Positions 53,101-64,000 of a stretch of 64,000 nt of DNA are shown here, piece by piece. Position 1 is the stretch's first letter, and every line of letters begins with the position of its first letter. The notes beneath the pieces are model-generated. The model had not been told where the DNA came from. It did no database searches and was given only the letters and a program-made list of their open reading frames with translations. Location of the stretch: positions 372,001 through 436,000 of the forward strand of contig JAGMUV010000025.1 in the NCBI GenBank assembly GCA_020744425.1. The letters are read 5' to 3'. The translations under genes were made by a program, and so were the position numbers. This DNA comes from Dactylonectria macrodidyma (lineage: Eukaryota > Ascomycota > Sordariomycetes > Hypocreales > Nectriaceae).

Positions 53101-56009
53101 GAGAATACTGTGGAAATGTGTTCTTTCGCCATTGTGCTAGCATGTCACCCTTGAGGGAGTGGACAGCCTGTTTGGTCGAGAGTGCATTGCAGGATAGATG
53201 CCATTTACAAAGTACGTAACGAGGCCAGGTTGAATACCAGTGGAAGTACCAAGGACATGCCAGACACATTCTTGGAGATCTGGCTCTCCATAGTCCATCG
53301 GGGAAACGATGATCATCGTGCTTTAGTCTATGTGCCAAACAGAAGCTTTAGGAGACACATGAAACGAGCCTTTTGGGTTCATTGGAATGAGCTTGATGGG
53401 TCTCGACCTCTTACTACCATGGATACCGCCTATGAGAAAGTTTACGCATATGCAGGAGGAGTGAGTCGTATGTTTACGTGTGCTGATGTGAAACCCGACG
53501 TCCAGAGTGATGTTGCTGCTCGGTTCAATTGAAGGGTGACGCGTGATGAACTTGTTTCGTTTCACCGCTAAAGCCAAGCTGAGAGTGCTCGGCGATTTCG
53601 TTACATGGCGCTTTACGAATAAATATGTCAGCCACCGCTCCCACGTCAACGGCGTCCAAGTCTCACCATGGCATGCTCGCTTGGGACTTTCCGCAAGGTG
53701 GCGTAGGGCTAAGACAGTGAATCGGCGATACCGAACCAACGGCTGCCTCTCGGTAATACCAGCGGCATTCTGTCCTAGTACGTAGGATTAGGAATCCTTC
53801 CGAACTATTGAGATCCCTGTCGGCCAAGTGCTTGTCAGAGAATAACGACTCATCAGCCCGCGTAGCGCGTCATCTGTCTGCCCTGTCAAACGTAGCACTC
53901 CAGCTGGTGCTACAGCTGGATTGCTACGTAGCAGGTGTGCCAAGCCTTATCAGTTACAAGCTTTAGATTGACCGGGCTGGTGAAGTCGTACTCTCGTAGT
54001 TCCAATTGGCTATTACGCACGTCGAGACGTTGTGCAATCTCTTATCTTGGCTGCCTCCAGCCGATCTTTACTGAATACCTTTTCTCTTGCATCTTCCACC
54101 TCGGTGTCGGTTCAATCACATCACAGGCAACAAGGCTCTGTGATGTCGGGACTGCGGAGCAGCTCCGGCGTTCGGCTGTACTGGCGGAAACCTTATGATG
54201 ACCCCTGGAAGACTATTGGTTGGAGATGATGGGCCGTCTCCTCACCACCTCCTTGTCATCGTCCCGCTCCTAGCTGTCAGCCGTCTGAGCTATGTACCGG
54301 GGAACCCAGAAACATATCTCCAGAGCCCCTTGATGAGCCCTGGAGAGCGAAACAAACACATCCGTAGTTTCGGTATCGAAGCTGATTTGTAGCTGAGCTG
54401 GAATGGCAGGGAATGACGCGGCACAAGGGAGCGAGCGGTATAGATTCCCCAGTAGGTGTATAGACAGGGTTACATGTGAGGCTGACGGAAATGCCAGCCA
54501 CAGACGGCGATAATTCCGTCCGCGGATAAGATTGAGCACGCGGATGAAGCCGAAGGGCTAGGGTACAATACTACGTAGTAGTTCATGATCACCGTCAGCT
54601 AGCTGCCCTCCCTTTCCTATAAGTCGTCCGGTAAAGCAGTGCGCCCCCACTCCACGTGAAATTTTCCGTCTCGTCTGTGTTCTTAGTCCCCGTGTGGGCT
54701 TTGAGACGACGTCAACCTGTCAAACGCTATGATCTAACTTCCGAATCTGGTGTCGTGCCTGACAAGGCTCGCCGTCTCCGTCGATCATGTCGAAACGAAC
54801 TGCAAGGGTAATCACATCCAGGCGCCGTTCACCCAGGGTTTGTGGGTGGGAGCAAGGCACGAGGCTACCAATGGCATGCACGGGAGAAGTCTCCTTGTCA
54901 CCTGTTTGGCCCAACCGAGCACTGTGGAGTTTTGATTCCCCATGTCAGGACTAGCATCCTGTTGCAACAATCCCATTGACGACATGGTCTAGACCCGGCG
55001 ATTTCGGCTGCCATGGGAATCTTGCCGATTGTGATGTGTGTCCAAATGGCACTCTCTGGCACATTCTGTTCATCACCTCGATCCTGTGGAATGAACACCG
55101 GTTGAATTATGAATCTCCACACATCTTCATCATCGGCGGTTTACTCCTGGATTACGGCTCACCCGCCAATGAGCGTCTTGCTCGAACGCTCGCGTCTCCA
55201 CGACACGCGTCGGATCTCAGCTGAGCAGGGGTGTTAAGCGCGAATTTGCCACAATGGCCTTTGGATTTTTGCACCGAGGGATAACCCGTTCTACCAACGG
55301 TCTTGGCTACTAACTTATAATGTCCTAGCTAGCCTCGACACTGGATTGTCGGCTAACAAACCCATGCGAAAGAAAATGGCAAAGGGGACTCCGTACAATT
55401 CCCTTTTGGATCCGCCGTCATGACGACAGCCCAGCGCCACCCTTGGGCCATTTCCCTGTCTTTGTCTTCCAGTGACAGTCTCCCAGACATTAACTGACTC
55501 GGGGCGCGCGATCAGCATGCTTCATTTTACTTTTTCCAACCGCTAGGCGCAGCCATCCAACTATGGGCATTGCTGGCCTTGGAAATAGCAGGCAGTTTGA
55601 GGCAGTGAAAGCCGGCACTTGTCAGTCTAACGACTGTTAAGTAGAACCATGTCTTTGAAAGCACCTGATTCCCCACTGAGATATGTCGATCACCTCAGCT
55701 CCGTGAGAAGCGACAACTCACTTGCTCGCAACAAAGTACCGAAACGCTATGCAGAATCCAGGTGTGACTGCCGAGAGGTATCCAGCGTATCTCCGTGCAC
55801 TGGACATCAACCTTGCCCTGCGTCTATACATATACTCATTAGCCTAACGTTGGGAAACTCCAAGTTGGAACTAAAAACCATGAAAGGACTGTACTTGCCT
55901 GTATCTGTCAACCACCGAGGCCAAGCCAGCGAAGGATTGACAACAATCTAAACACTTTGAACCACCCGTTCCCACTTTGCGAGTAGTGATTAGGCAATTT
56001 TGCTCTACA
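50177..56009. other. 5.8 kb gene-poor region
   Basis: No gene is supported on either strand. Open frames reach about 140 codons but lack recognisable motifs, and many overlap antisense. It contains the inverted repeats at 53.9 kb, a T-rich run at 52143-52153 and a second copy of the acaatactacgtagta motif near 54,566-54,581. It may hold old mobile-element debris, but I cannot identify one. Confidence 0.45.
53892..53914. repeat. Short inverted repeat (GTAGCAC / GTGCTAC)
   Basis: Seven-base arms flank a loop of about eight bases, and a further GCTACGTAGC palindrome lies about 15 bases downstream. These could be part of a decayed terminal repeat of a DNA element; nothing else supports that. Confidence 0.4.
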
Positions 56010-57250
56010 ATGTGCAGCGCGCCTTGCCCAGTTGCCTTGCGTTCACTAGGTACGGTGATCTGAGGAGTGCTAGGTCGCGTGATAGCTAATTGATCACAGA
56101 GCGCGGGCTAATCAACCAGCGACCCTACAAGCGCAAACGAACTTCTTCGTCTTCCAGCCCCACAATGAAGCCCCAAGAGACCGATAACACGTCGCCAGGG
56201 AGTGAGGCAAGCGGGAGTGACCCCGGTCGTTTACAAACTTGCCCAGAGTGCCACAAGCAGTTCAAGGACCTCAAGGCACACATCCTAACGCATGCGAAAG
56301 AACGGCCTGAGAAATGCCCCATCAGATCATGCGAGTATCACACCAAAGGTTTCTCAAGGAAGTATGACCGAAACAGACACGCGATTAATCACTACCGAGG
56401 CACAATGGTGTGTGGTTTCTGTCCAGGATTAGGGTCAATTCATGAAGTATCATTCGACCGTCTCGACCTGTTCAAAAAACACCTTTTAGAGGCTCACAAG
56501 GTCAAGCCCAAATCTCCTAACGAAAGGTTGAGGCCAGAGAGCCCGAGTCCTCCGGGCGAAGGGGCTTATGCATTTGGTGGTTGCAGTATTTGCCAGCAGA
56601 TCTTTCCTTCCCCCAGCGCCATATACGACCACTTAGAAGATTGCGTCCTTGCTGTCCTGACCTACGAGGATCCCGCTGAGGCCTTCAACTCGATGCATTT
56701 AATTGACATGGCGGATGACCAAGACTTCCAACAGACAATGAGGAGGCACAAGCTCGATATTGGGTATGCCGAGCCTATAGAAGCGAGCCCAACGGACGCA
56801 TATTTCCCCGGGCCCATCAGAACCGACACCTACACCACCGAGGGTGTATCGCCTGAGTCGGCCCCATCACACCGAAGTCGGAAGCGCCTACGATGGAACT
56901 ATTACCCCTCATCATGGGGATACGATGCGAAGCAGATGAAGATCAAGAAGCGCGTCGCAGCCGTTTTTTCTGGGAGCGAGAGGTTGGATAAGCAAGAAAC
57001 GTTGCTTTCCAAAGATCTGGAAGTCCGAGTCAAGCTGCCTAATGGCAACTCATTCGTGACGGACCTCGACGTCATGAGCCTGAACAGGGCAGAATCGGTT
57101 TACTCGACTTGGCAGACGGGAGGAGACGTTGAGAGCCAGAGCAGTTGTAGTGAAGCGCAGCTGCAAGAGATGAGGGAGCTGCTGAATATCAACACCGAGC
57201 CGCAGGGTGATGTGGACGATGGAACATCACCCTTATCGAGACAAGGGTGA
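56010..57250 (+). CDS. C2H2 zinc-finger protein
   Basis: The main exon 56100-57250 opens directly after CTAATTGATCACAG, a good intron end. The ATG at 56010 with a 40-base exon and a 50-base intron (GTACGG donor) joins it in phase and gives 396 residues. An ATG inside the large exon at 56165 is the alternative start. Fingers: CPECHKQFKDLKAHILTH; CPIRSCEYHTKGFSRKYDRN, then RHAINH; CGFCPGLGS...KKHLLEAH; and a degenerate CSICQQIF...DHLEDC. A basic KRKR follows the start and another basic run, SHRSRKRLRW, lies mid-protein. The C-terminal half has no known domain. It is probably a nuclear DNA-binding protein; targets are unknown. Confidence 0.8.
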
Positions 57251-57633
57251 TAACTGTTTCTGCCTCTCGAACTGTGTCGAGATATGTGAGATATGTGTAT
57301 GATAAGGAACTAGCTGGGATGACCACTTCAATGAGTTGGGTTTTATCTTGTATACGAAATGATAATCAACGGAGCATTATACCCTCATAATTTGGTAACA
57401 CGTTTGAAATACCCTTGGAAATGGGAATTCGGTGTCTCTTCTTGGCCAAGGTGACGATCTCTTACAACGCTTTGATACTCAGTTAAATTCATGCTTGCTT
57501 CTGTTGCGGGCTTAATTACAATGGCCATCGCCATCCTGACCCTCGAGCCCACATGGTTCGCAACTTGTTGCTCCCACATACTATTGCATCATTGTCTGAT
57601 GGGCAACTGAATAAATCAATTGTTGAAAAACCG
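57251..57633. other. Intergenic between convergent genes
   Basis: This is the 3' flank of the zinc-finger gene and the HET gene. No gene is seen. Confidence 0.5.
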
Positions 57634-59271
57634 TCAAGTGTCCTCATTTTCTGACAGTCTCAAGATGTCACGATCCCATGACGTCCCAATATGAATCTCC
57701 GCGCGTCCCATGCTACCCAAGGTCACGTCACCATTCCTCTTAACAGTTACTCGCGCGAATGTTTTGCCAAATAGCCAAGCATCTATTCCATCTCGAGTTA
57801 TAGAGTTTTCAGTGCTAGGGAGCTCTCCTTCTTTTTTCTCGATAAACCAATCCGAGAAATCCGTGTAGAAACTTGATACGTCCTTGTCGCTTTGGAAGAC
57901 CCAAGCAAAGTCTCGAGCAATGGAATCCGAGCCTTCAGGGAGCCCATCGGCAAATAATGCCACCATGAGACGCGGTAAATCAGGTGAAGCATTTTCGAAC
58001 ACCAGGATAGCGCCACAGTTAATGTATGGAAAAGGGGATGCTCGAATCACACCATGAGACGAGTCTAGCCTTGAACCAGGGAACCACTCTTCTAACTTAT
58101 ATCCGGACACTGGATTAGGCAATGTTGTAACCTCCAAGTAGTCGACCAAATGTTCTTCTTCAAACTCATCATCGTGAATATTGGTTCGGACGTAAACTTC
58201 GGTTTGCCTCGAAATCTCTTCGATCTTGTCAGATGGCACCCAACTTGGCTCTGGCGGGTCGTAAGACCTTGAGAAATCATTCGGCCCAGTGCGTAGACGT
58301 AAAATGGGTATGGTGCAAATCATACCCAGCATGCTTCTTGGCCGACAGTTAAGAGCCATCTGGGTACACGACTTGTTTGTCCAGGCCTTGAGATAGATAC
58401 CTCGACTTGTCAATGCGTGATCAGCGTAACCTAAGCCGCGGACAGGAACATAGTCTGCGTTCCTAAAACACGCTGCAGAAGGTGCAAGGAGACCCCAGTG
58501 GCCGACCCCGCCACGCGAAGTTGCATTATCAGTAGACCACGCGAAAATGGTGTGGTCGTCACTGGTCCGGAGAATCTCTTCTTGCAGCCGGAGGAAAGCT
58601 TTGTCACCCTCCCCGTATAAGAGGGGCATATTTATGCCAAATAGACCCAGGAGTGAGTAGGCGAGATCTTCTATACGGCTTGTCTGCCTTCGCGATGCCC
58701 AAGACATGCGTCTTGAGATGCTTATGAGCCTAGGAGAGAATCCTAGAAGTGTTCCGTAGTCAACTGTCGTGATGTCTTCGATCATGCCGCAAAATTCCAG
58801 CTCAGTCTTGGAACCAACTTCGACCCAATTGGTGTTGAAAAAAATTAATTTTTCAGGTGCAATGAGCTCTTGAAGAGTCCAACCTCGAGTGAACCATCTG
58901 CACTTCTCTAGATCGCTGAGAGTGGTTGATTCCTTGTTGGTGTGCAGATCTTCTAGTGCCGCGTAGCAGACACTCGAGTTCTTGTACCACTTGAACATGG
59001 AGTTAATAGCCTCGGAAAGCTCAGCGCTACTTGTCTTGTCGATACACACTGTATCCACCCAGCCATAAATGTAACCATCGCTTAAGGCTCGTTCGCAGAA
59101 CCGCTTGATCTTGTGATATCCTGACTTGTGGTTGTGTTGCGATACGTTTGCCATATCCTGAAGGCATAGCTCTTCACTGCTCCATGTGTGGGACAGAATA
59201 GCATATGGAGGTACATCTGCCGAAAAGAACGGACCCGCCAATTGTAGGGTGCAAGTATTGATGAGGCGCAT
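57634..59271 (-). CDS. HET-domain protein, second copy
   Basis: A single exon of 545 residues from MRLINTCTLQLAGPFFSADV. The HET domain (about 1-230) shows AILSHTWSSEELCLQDMA, YGWVDTVCIDKTSSAELSEA, the following NSMFKWY, and RGWTLQELIAPEKLIFFN. Its middle, DTVCIDKTSSAELSEAINSM, is identical to the one in the gene at 4336-6129, so the two are close paralogues, while the C-terminal halves differ. Next comes GDKAFLRLQEEILRTSDDHT, also conserved in both. The gene is intact. It probably acts in non-self recognition or a stress-linked death response. The partner is unknown. Confidence 0.9.
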   Translation of the reverse strand: MRLINTCTLQLAGPFFSADVPPYAILSHTWSSEELCLQDMANVSQHNHKSGYHKIKRFCERALSDGYIYGWVDTVCIDKTSSAELSEAINSMFKWYKNSSVCYAALEDLHTNKESTTLSDLEKCRWFTRGWTLQELIAPEKLIFFNTNWVEVGSKTELEFCGMIEDITTVDYGTLLGFSPRLISISRRMSWASRRQTSRIEDLAYSLLGLFGINMPLLYGEGDKAFLRLQEEILRTSDDHTIFAWSTDNATSRGGVGHWGLLAPSAACFRNADYVPVRGLGYADHALTSRGIYLKAWTNKSCTQMALNCRPRSMLGMICTIPILRLRTGPNDFSRSYDPPEPSWVPSDKIEEISRQTEVYVRTNIHDDEFEEEHLVDYLEVTTLPNPVSGYKLEEWFPGSRLDSSHGVIRASPFPYINCGAILVFENASPDLPRLMVALFADGLPEGSDSIARDFAWVFQSDKDVSSFYTDFSDWFIEKKEGELPSTENSITRDGIDAWLFGKTFARVTVKRNGDVTLGSMGRAEIHIGTSWDRDILRLSENEDT

Positions 59272-59976
59272 TTTGTTTTAGTGTTCCTCGGGATCCGGGG
59301 AGGGTAACTCATCCAGAACCGCAGTGGAGAAGGAGAAAACGGTCGGTGTATAATAGAAAGATGTTAAAGTGAGGAGGAAAATTTTGATGAATTACTCAAG
59401 AGCTGACTAGAGGAGAAAAAGTGTGCCTCGGCTGGCAATGTTGTTTGAAACCTGAACAGCTGCCTGAAAAATCTGCCTCGGCTGACGCTAAAACAAAGCC
59501 CTGTCTAAATGTCGCTCCGACAAGACATCAAAATCAAGGCCACGAATGACAATATTGTTTCAACACCCACTTAGCGATGAGACGGTTCGTTGACGTAGCG
59601 ACCCCTCTTTTATACTAGATATTGTATTGGTAAAATTAATCGCGAGGTTGTCCCAGCATTCAATGAGTCTTGTTGATATCCCGCAAACACCGTGAATGTC
59701 CAGTGTGACAAAGCATGGTTAAAAAGTCGGATCTGGAAATGCGACTGCTTCGTCGGGTGCATATACAAGGCAGAGGCTCATGTGTTCAGGAATACACTTT
59801 TAATATTTTGCTGTTTTCATAGAGAAAAGGAATGTCCACTAACTCACGCCCCATATCATCTTCCAGCTTTCTGTCCTCTCATATGCTCTTCTTATTCACC
59901 GCGAATATTGGAATGCCACCAGTCTACCTGGCTAGCATCCCCTATCGTAGTAGGATTACTCCTAAGTGTTGGTTCT
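59272..59976. other. HET promoter and flank of the next gene
   Basis: No supported coding sequence. Confidence 0.5.
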
Positions 59977-60373
59977 CTAGTAAAGACCAACGCAAACGTC
60001 GCCCTTGACACGAGCAGTCAAGTGAACCTCGGCCTCAAGGTCCAGCTTGATGCCGACAAGGAGAGCGGCGGCCTTCTGCTTGCCCTCATCATCGGTAGCA
60101 CCCTTCAGGAGCTGACCTGTTCAGAGTGTGAGTAGTTGTAACATTGCGGTGTCTGTTAAACTTACCGGCAGGGCGGTTGAGGCCGGTGGCAGTGGGGAGG
60201 GGGACGACAAACTGGCTCTGGCTCTCAGACTCAGAGCTGAGGTTGCGGGAAAGGCTGTTCAGGTGTTAGACTGGTGTTGAAGAACGGGTGTTGCGTGTTG
60301 TAGATCGCGACTTATGTTGTGCTATGCCGCGAGGAATGATGAAGAGGAAGACTTACGCGCTGGGAGCAGACAT
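59977..60373 (-). CDS. Small conserved fungal protein
   Basis: Three exons, 60373-60357, 60254-60166 and 60116-59977, close in phase to 81 residues. Introns of 102 and 49 bases have GTAAGT donors. The product reads MSAPSALSRNLSSESESQSQ, then FVVPLPTATGLNRPAGQLLK, then GATDDEGKQKAAALLVGIKL, ending in VKGDVCVGLY. Proteins of this form are common and strongly conserved in Pezizomycotina, and are usually annotated hypothetical. There is no signal peptide and no helix of membrane type. Function is unknown. The first exon codes for fewer than six residues, so automated annotation may miss it. Confidence 0.75.
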
Positions 60374-61918
60374 CTTGAATGTTGGTGGTTGAAAAAGGGG
60401 AAAGGTAAGAGCTGGGTTTGAGTGTGAAGATTGGGTTGATGGATTGATAGTGATGGAAATTTTGGTCCAAGAGAGCTACATGCTAGTCTTTTATATGTGA
60501 TTTTTGCCTTCACGATCCGGCTTGCAGCTCAATATGGCGGCCGAAGAAACCCGAAAAGCTGCATATTGAGATTAGCCACACCACCCAGTGAGGCTCCCTG
60601 ATCCCTGGACCAGACACAAAGGCCGCCGATGGAATAACAGCAAACCTCCACAATTGATGAGCTGTCAATCGGTAACCCCACAGTCCAAAAGCAACATCGT
60701 CTGGCTTCTGGGTATCTATATGACGCGACACGGAATCGGGCGATAAAAGAGCACATCTCCCTGTCAAGTCCCGAACAAGGCGCGAGAAGAAATCATACGC
60801 GCTGGAAACAACTGCCAAAAGCACATTTTACCTGACGTGTACTCGACGTGTTGCATGAGAAGCGGCGAGTCTGATTCGTAGCGGGTTCCGATTCTCCACT
60901 GCAGTATCCTCAACCCGACGACCTTGTTCCTGGTCGTGTTTCACGATTTGGGGGATATCTTCAAGGGGCTGAGCGATGCGAAACGTGAATGGATCCGGCA
61001 CGGCGCGAAAGGAATCATGGCAAGGGTGTGCATGATGGATGGGTAACGCGTTTGTTGATGTCGATGTTGGGAAGTTGAGCGGAGCTGAGCTGGTTGATTT
61101 GACGACACCATTTTCTTCGGACGCAAGGACACTCTGGATCATGGCTGGTCTGGTTGGGCAACGAGGAAGCCTTGGATCATCATCCCACCTTATAGCACGT
61201 CTCGTATGGGTGATATTGACATCTAATCCGGGGTAGAACTCTGATCGAACATTAGTCATGCATGAGAGATACCAGCCACCCGAAATGCAACACAAAGGGA
61301 CCGAGAAACACTTCGGAACAAATTCTAGTTGGCAAAGCGACCGGACGAGAGGCGGAGCAAGTGGTGGATCCAGCGTTGTCGACATGATGACTCGCATAAC
61401 TCAAGTGGCGATGCATCTCTTCGGCGTCCCACAAACCTGCGTGGAATTATGGACCTGCGCCAATATTAGATCTCCGTCTCCGACCGAGATTGCCACATCT
61501 CTTGTCGGCCTTGGCCGCAGCTGTGATCCTTACGGTGCTCCACCGTGGAAACTGGGGAGGTTGGGGCAACATTTATTGTTAGTGAGCATGCGAGGCAATG
61601 GGGTCAACAATGAATGGGTCATGATATGAGATGAGAGTTGTGCAGTGATTTTTTAGTTACAATCATTGTACCATGTAATCGAGTTAAAGCTGTGAGTTAT
61701 GAAACTGAAACACACAATCACAGGCTGGACCACCAACTTCGCATATCATGGCAATTAAAGCAAACGCACTTAAAATCACACTGAAGGAGGTAAAGCCATG
61801 GTTATGTTCTCGGCATGAATTAGAATCCCACTACATTTTGTCAAGTAGAACTGAAAGCATTTTCGATATTCACACAACTCATAACGTCACAACCTAGTAT
61901 CTTCATTAATGCCTTCAC
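60374..61918. other. Intergenic, no gene seen
   Basis: This is the promoter of the small protein gene and the 3' flank of the beta-helix gene. Open frames here lack recognisable sequence. Confidence 0.5.
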
Positions 61919-63200
61919 TTAGTCGGCCTTGCAAATCGACTCGGGTATCGACTTCTTGCACGGATTGCAAGCAATGACATTCTTGCCCTTGGAGTCAACG
62001 AAGAAGTCGTACTCGTTGTTGCGGAGCGTGTTTCGGAGAATGACGTTGCCCGAGGCCACGGCTGCGTGACCGAGAGTAATGCACGCGAGGCCTAGCTGCG
62101 GGTTTTGGGCGGTCGGTTTGCACGGGTTGTCGACGACGGCGATACCTGTGCCATTGCCTCCGATGCGCTGGTCGATGATGGTGTTGTCGAGAACCTTGGT
62201 GTTGGTAGCGCCATCCAAGATGATGCCAGCGTCGAAGCCAATAGCCTCGCAGATGGGACTTGGCTTGCCGACCTTGTTGTGACGGATTTTGGCACCATCG
62301 GTGCCCGGGTCGACGTAGATGCCGAAGCAAGCGTCCCAGACCCTGTTGTACTGAACATCGGCGTGGTTGGTCTGTACACAGATGCCGAACAAGTGGTTGG
62401 CCACCTTGTTGTTGGAGATGAGCACGCCCGACTTGTTGTCCATGCAGATACCGATGGCTCCAAACTCGGCCCGATCGACCTTGTTGGCGTCGAAGTGCGT
62501 GTTGACGGAGCCGAGGGTGAGTCCTCCGTAGCTTCCAGCGCCGCTGAGTCGGTTCTTGGAGATCAGGGCATTCTTGCCGCCGACGACGGCGATGTTGACG
62601 CCAGAGAACTTCTGCACGTGGAAGCCACTGACGACGACGTCACTGACCAGCTTCTTGACCGACTTGACCTTGACGTGCTCGACGATGAAGGTCGACAGCT
62701 GGACCTTGTATCCCACCACGCAGATACCCGTCTGGGTACCGGGGCCGCTGAGGCCAGAGCAGTCGTTGGTGACTGGCTTGGCTGGGGGCACGAGAATGGC
62801 GCCCTTGCCGATCAGCTGGATGCCGTCCTTCTTGATGGTGAGTTGCTCAGCGTAGGTACCAGCTCCCACGACGATCTTGTCTCCCGGGTGGGCCTTGTCG
62901 ATGGCGTCTTGGATCTTCTTGGGATACTTGACGTAGATGGTGCGAGGGTACTTGTAGTCACCCGACGAGGGGTATTCGTAGCCGTTGGGCTTATAGTCGC
63001 CGTCTTGGTACTTGCAGCAGCGGCGGTCGTCGTACGAGCATCCATAACTGCCACGGTCTGTTTCTGTGTTAGTATGTCTTAACGGAAAGGGAAGACATGG
63101 ACAGACCTTCGAGGCCGCCAGCTTGGTTCGGGCTCGATAGAGGCGTAGCAGCCGCGAGGCTAGCTAGGATGACGTTGGCAATGGCCAAGGTGAACTTCAT
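61919..63200 (-). CDS. Secreted right-handed parallel beta-helix protein
   Basis: Exons 63200-63107 and 63057-61919 join in phase (GTCTGT donor, ACAG acceptor) to 410 residues. MKFTLAIANVILASLAAATP is a signal peptide. A short Cys/Tyr-rich segment (GSYGCSYDDRRCCKYQDGDY) precedes IQDAIDKAHPGDKIVVGAGT, the standard opening of a parallel beta-helix. Repeated strands follow, such as NALISKNRLSGAGSYGGLTL, GVLISNNKVANHLFGICVQT and TKVLDNTIIDQRIGGNGTGI, each with Asn ladders. The C-terminus has ACNPCKKSIPESICKAD. The fold is shared by pectate lyases and NosD-like carbohydrate-active proteins, but no lyase active-site motif is recognised. It is probably extracellular. A 325-codon antisense open frame here is a shadow. 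Confidence 0.85.
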
Positions 63201-64000
63201 AATGGCGGCTTGGCGGATGTAGCGTAAACGAAGGGTGCTATTGTCTCTGCGCGACTAAGGCGGGGAGTGACAAGCTGGCAATTTGGTGCGGACAAGAAGC
63301 AGCATCTTATAGCAACCGAGACTCCCAATTGCTAAAGCTAGCTTCTTCCCAAACAACCGTCAGAGGAGATGCGTTGGCCCTTTCCAACTAACTATTGTCA
63401 GGAATGATGCGGCAAGCGTGTGCCGAGACTCGATAGTTCCAACAAGCTATGGTTGCTGCTCGCGGTTAGGATATCCAGCCACGGCGTTCGAGGCACCCAC
63501 TGGCTGCAATTCGACCCAGCATTACTCAATCATCACGAAGGCCAGAACCTGTATCTCGGCACAACAAACCCGGCGGGAGGTTTTTTTTTCTCCTTCTCTC
63601 CTTGCAGACGAGACGATCTTTTGGAGCTTGTTTTCAGCCGTGGCGCGCTTGCACGTCCGTCTAGCTCGCTGTGGCGGACGCGGATTCAGGTCATAGGGTG
63701 AATGGCACACACCTTTCAAAGTTAAAGGCTCGTCCCCTTGGATAAAATGGACACTAGGAAACCCACAAGAAGGAGGGGAAATAAAAAAGCACGGGTGTGT
63801 TGTTCTAGCCCGATTAGCTAAAAGCGTGCGAGGCGCCACATGGCGTATTCTAAGGCGATAACTGGGAGAGTGAGGACAGCTGGTGCGGTCTAAGACATGG
63901 CGCAGGAGCAAATGGCACGGATGTTGTTTCTTTGTTGGTCATGATTTGCGTCTTGAGTGCTGACAGCTAATGGTGATGGTTGTCTTGGATTCAAGTTCGG
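63201..64000. other. Right flank, no gene seen
   Basis: This holds the promoter of the beta-helix gene and further sequence to the window end. Open frames on both strands have no recognisable motif. Confidence 0.5.

Noticed and set aside
53182..53532. 116-codon + strand open frame in the gene-poor region
   Set aside because: No motif, no splice or start support and overlapping antisense frames of equal length; the transposase idea has no catalytic signature.
62105..63082. 325-codon + strand open frame antisense to the beta-helix gene
   Set aside because: Its composition (Val/Asp-rich, no motif) reflects reverse reading of GC-biased third positions; the minus strand has a signal peptide, an intron and beta-helix repeats.
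1..64000. CRISPR arrays, bacterial operons, rRNA and tRNA genes
   Set aside because: The intron-rich fungal gene structure excludes the first two; I saw no rRNA, and no tRNA with a convincing T-arm plus acceptor pairing, though reading by eye could miss one.

Overview
This window is nuclear DNA of a filamentous ascomycete (Pezizomycotina). The evidence is genes split by short introns (about 45-70 bases, donor GTAAGT-like, acceptor YAG), two HET-domain genes, a Zn2Cys6 regulator of the AflR type, a non-reducing polyketide synthase, a LaeA-like methyltransferase and several fungus-only membrane families. I cannot name the species. Exon structures were joined by hand from splice signals and reading phase; most models close exactly in phase.

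Layout. 1-13 kb: the 5' end of a BAHD-like acyltransferase cut by the window edge, a large membrane protein, a HET gene, a small secreted Thr/Pro-rich protein with a decayed tandem paralogue, a DUF1399/glycine-rich protein and a DUF4267 membrane protein. 13.3-16.3 kb has no intact gene. 16.3-28.8 kb is the most interesting block: an FSH1-type serine hydrolase, an AflR-like regulator and a 2,257-residue NR-PKS (SAT-KS-AT-PT-ACP-ACP-R, no methyltransferase domain). 29.7-38.7 kb: a protein kinase/C-terminal repeat gene broken by one stop codon, an amino acid permease-like gene with a 10-residue internal repeat, and a broken CorA-like gene. 42-50.2 kb: a seven-helix membrane protein, a secreted M43-type metalloprotease, a single-pass cell-surface protein with a 9-base exon and a LaeA-like methyltransferase. 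50.2-56.0 kb is gene-poor. 56-63.2 kb: a C2H2 protein, a second HET gene, a small conserved fungal protein and a secreted parallel beta-helix protein.

How the genes may work together. The hydrolase, regulator and PKS look like a compact aromatic polyketide locus. The PKS would assemble and cyclise an unmethylated polyketide and release it by reduction as an aldehyde or alcohol. A serine hydrolase of this family is a recurrent partner of reductively releasing NR-PKSs. The AflR-like protein is a likely pathway regulator: an AflR-type TCG(N5)CGA palindrome lies upstream of both the hydrolase and the PKS. No oxygenase, methyltransferase or transporter sits immediately beside them, so the product may be simple or finished elsewhere. 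The broken genes carry only TAA/TAG stops that CAA/CAG C-to-T changes would explain, which is compatible with repeat-induced point mutation.
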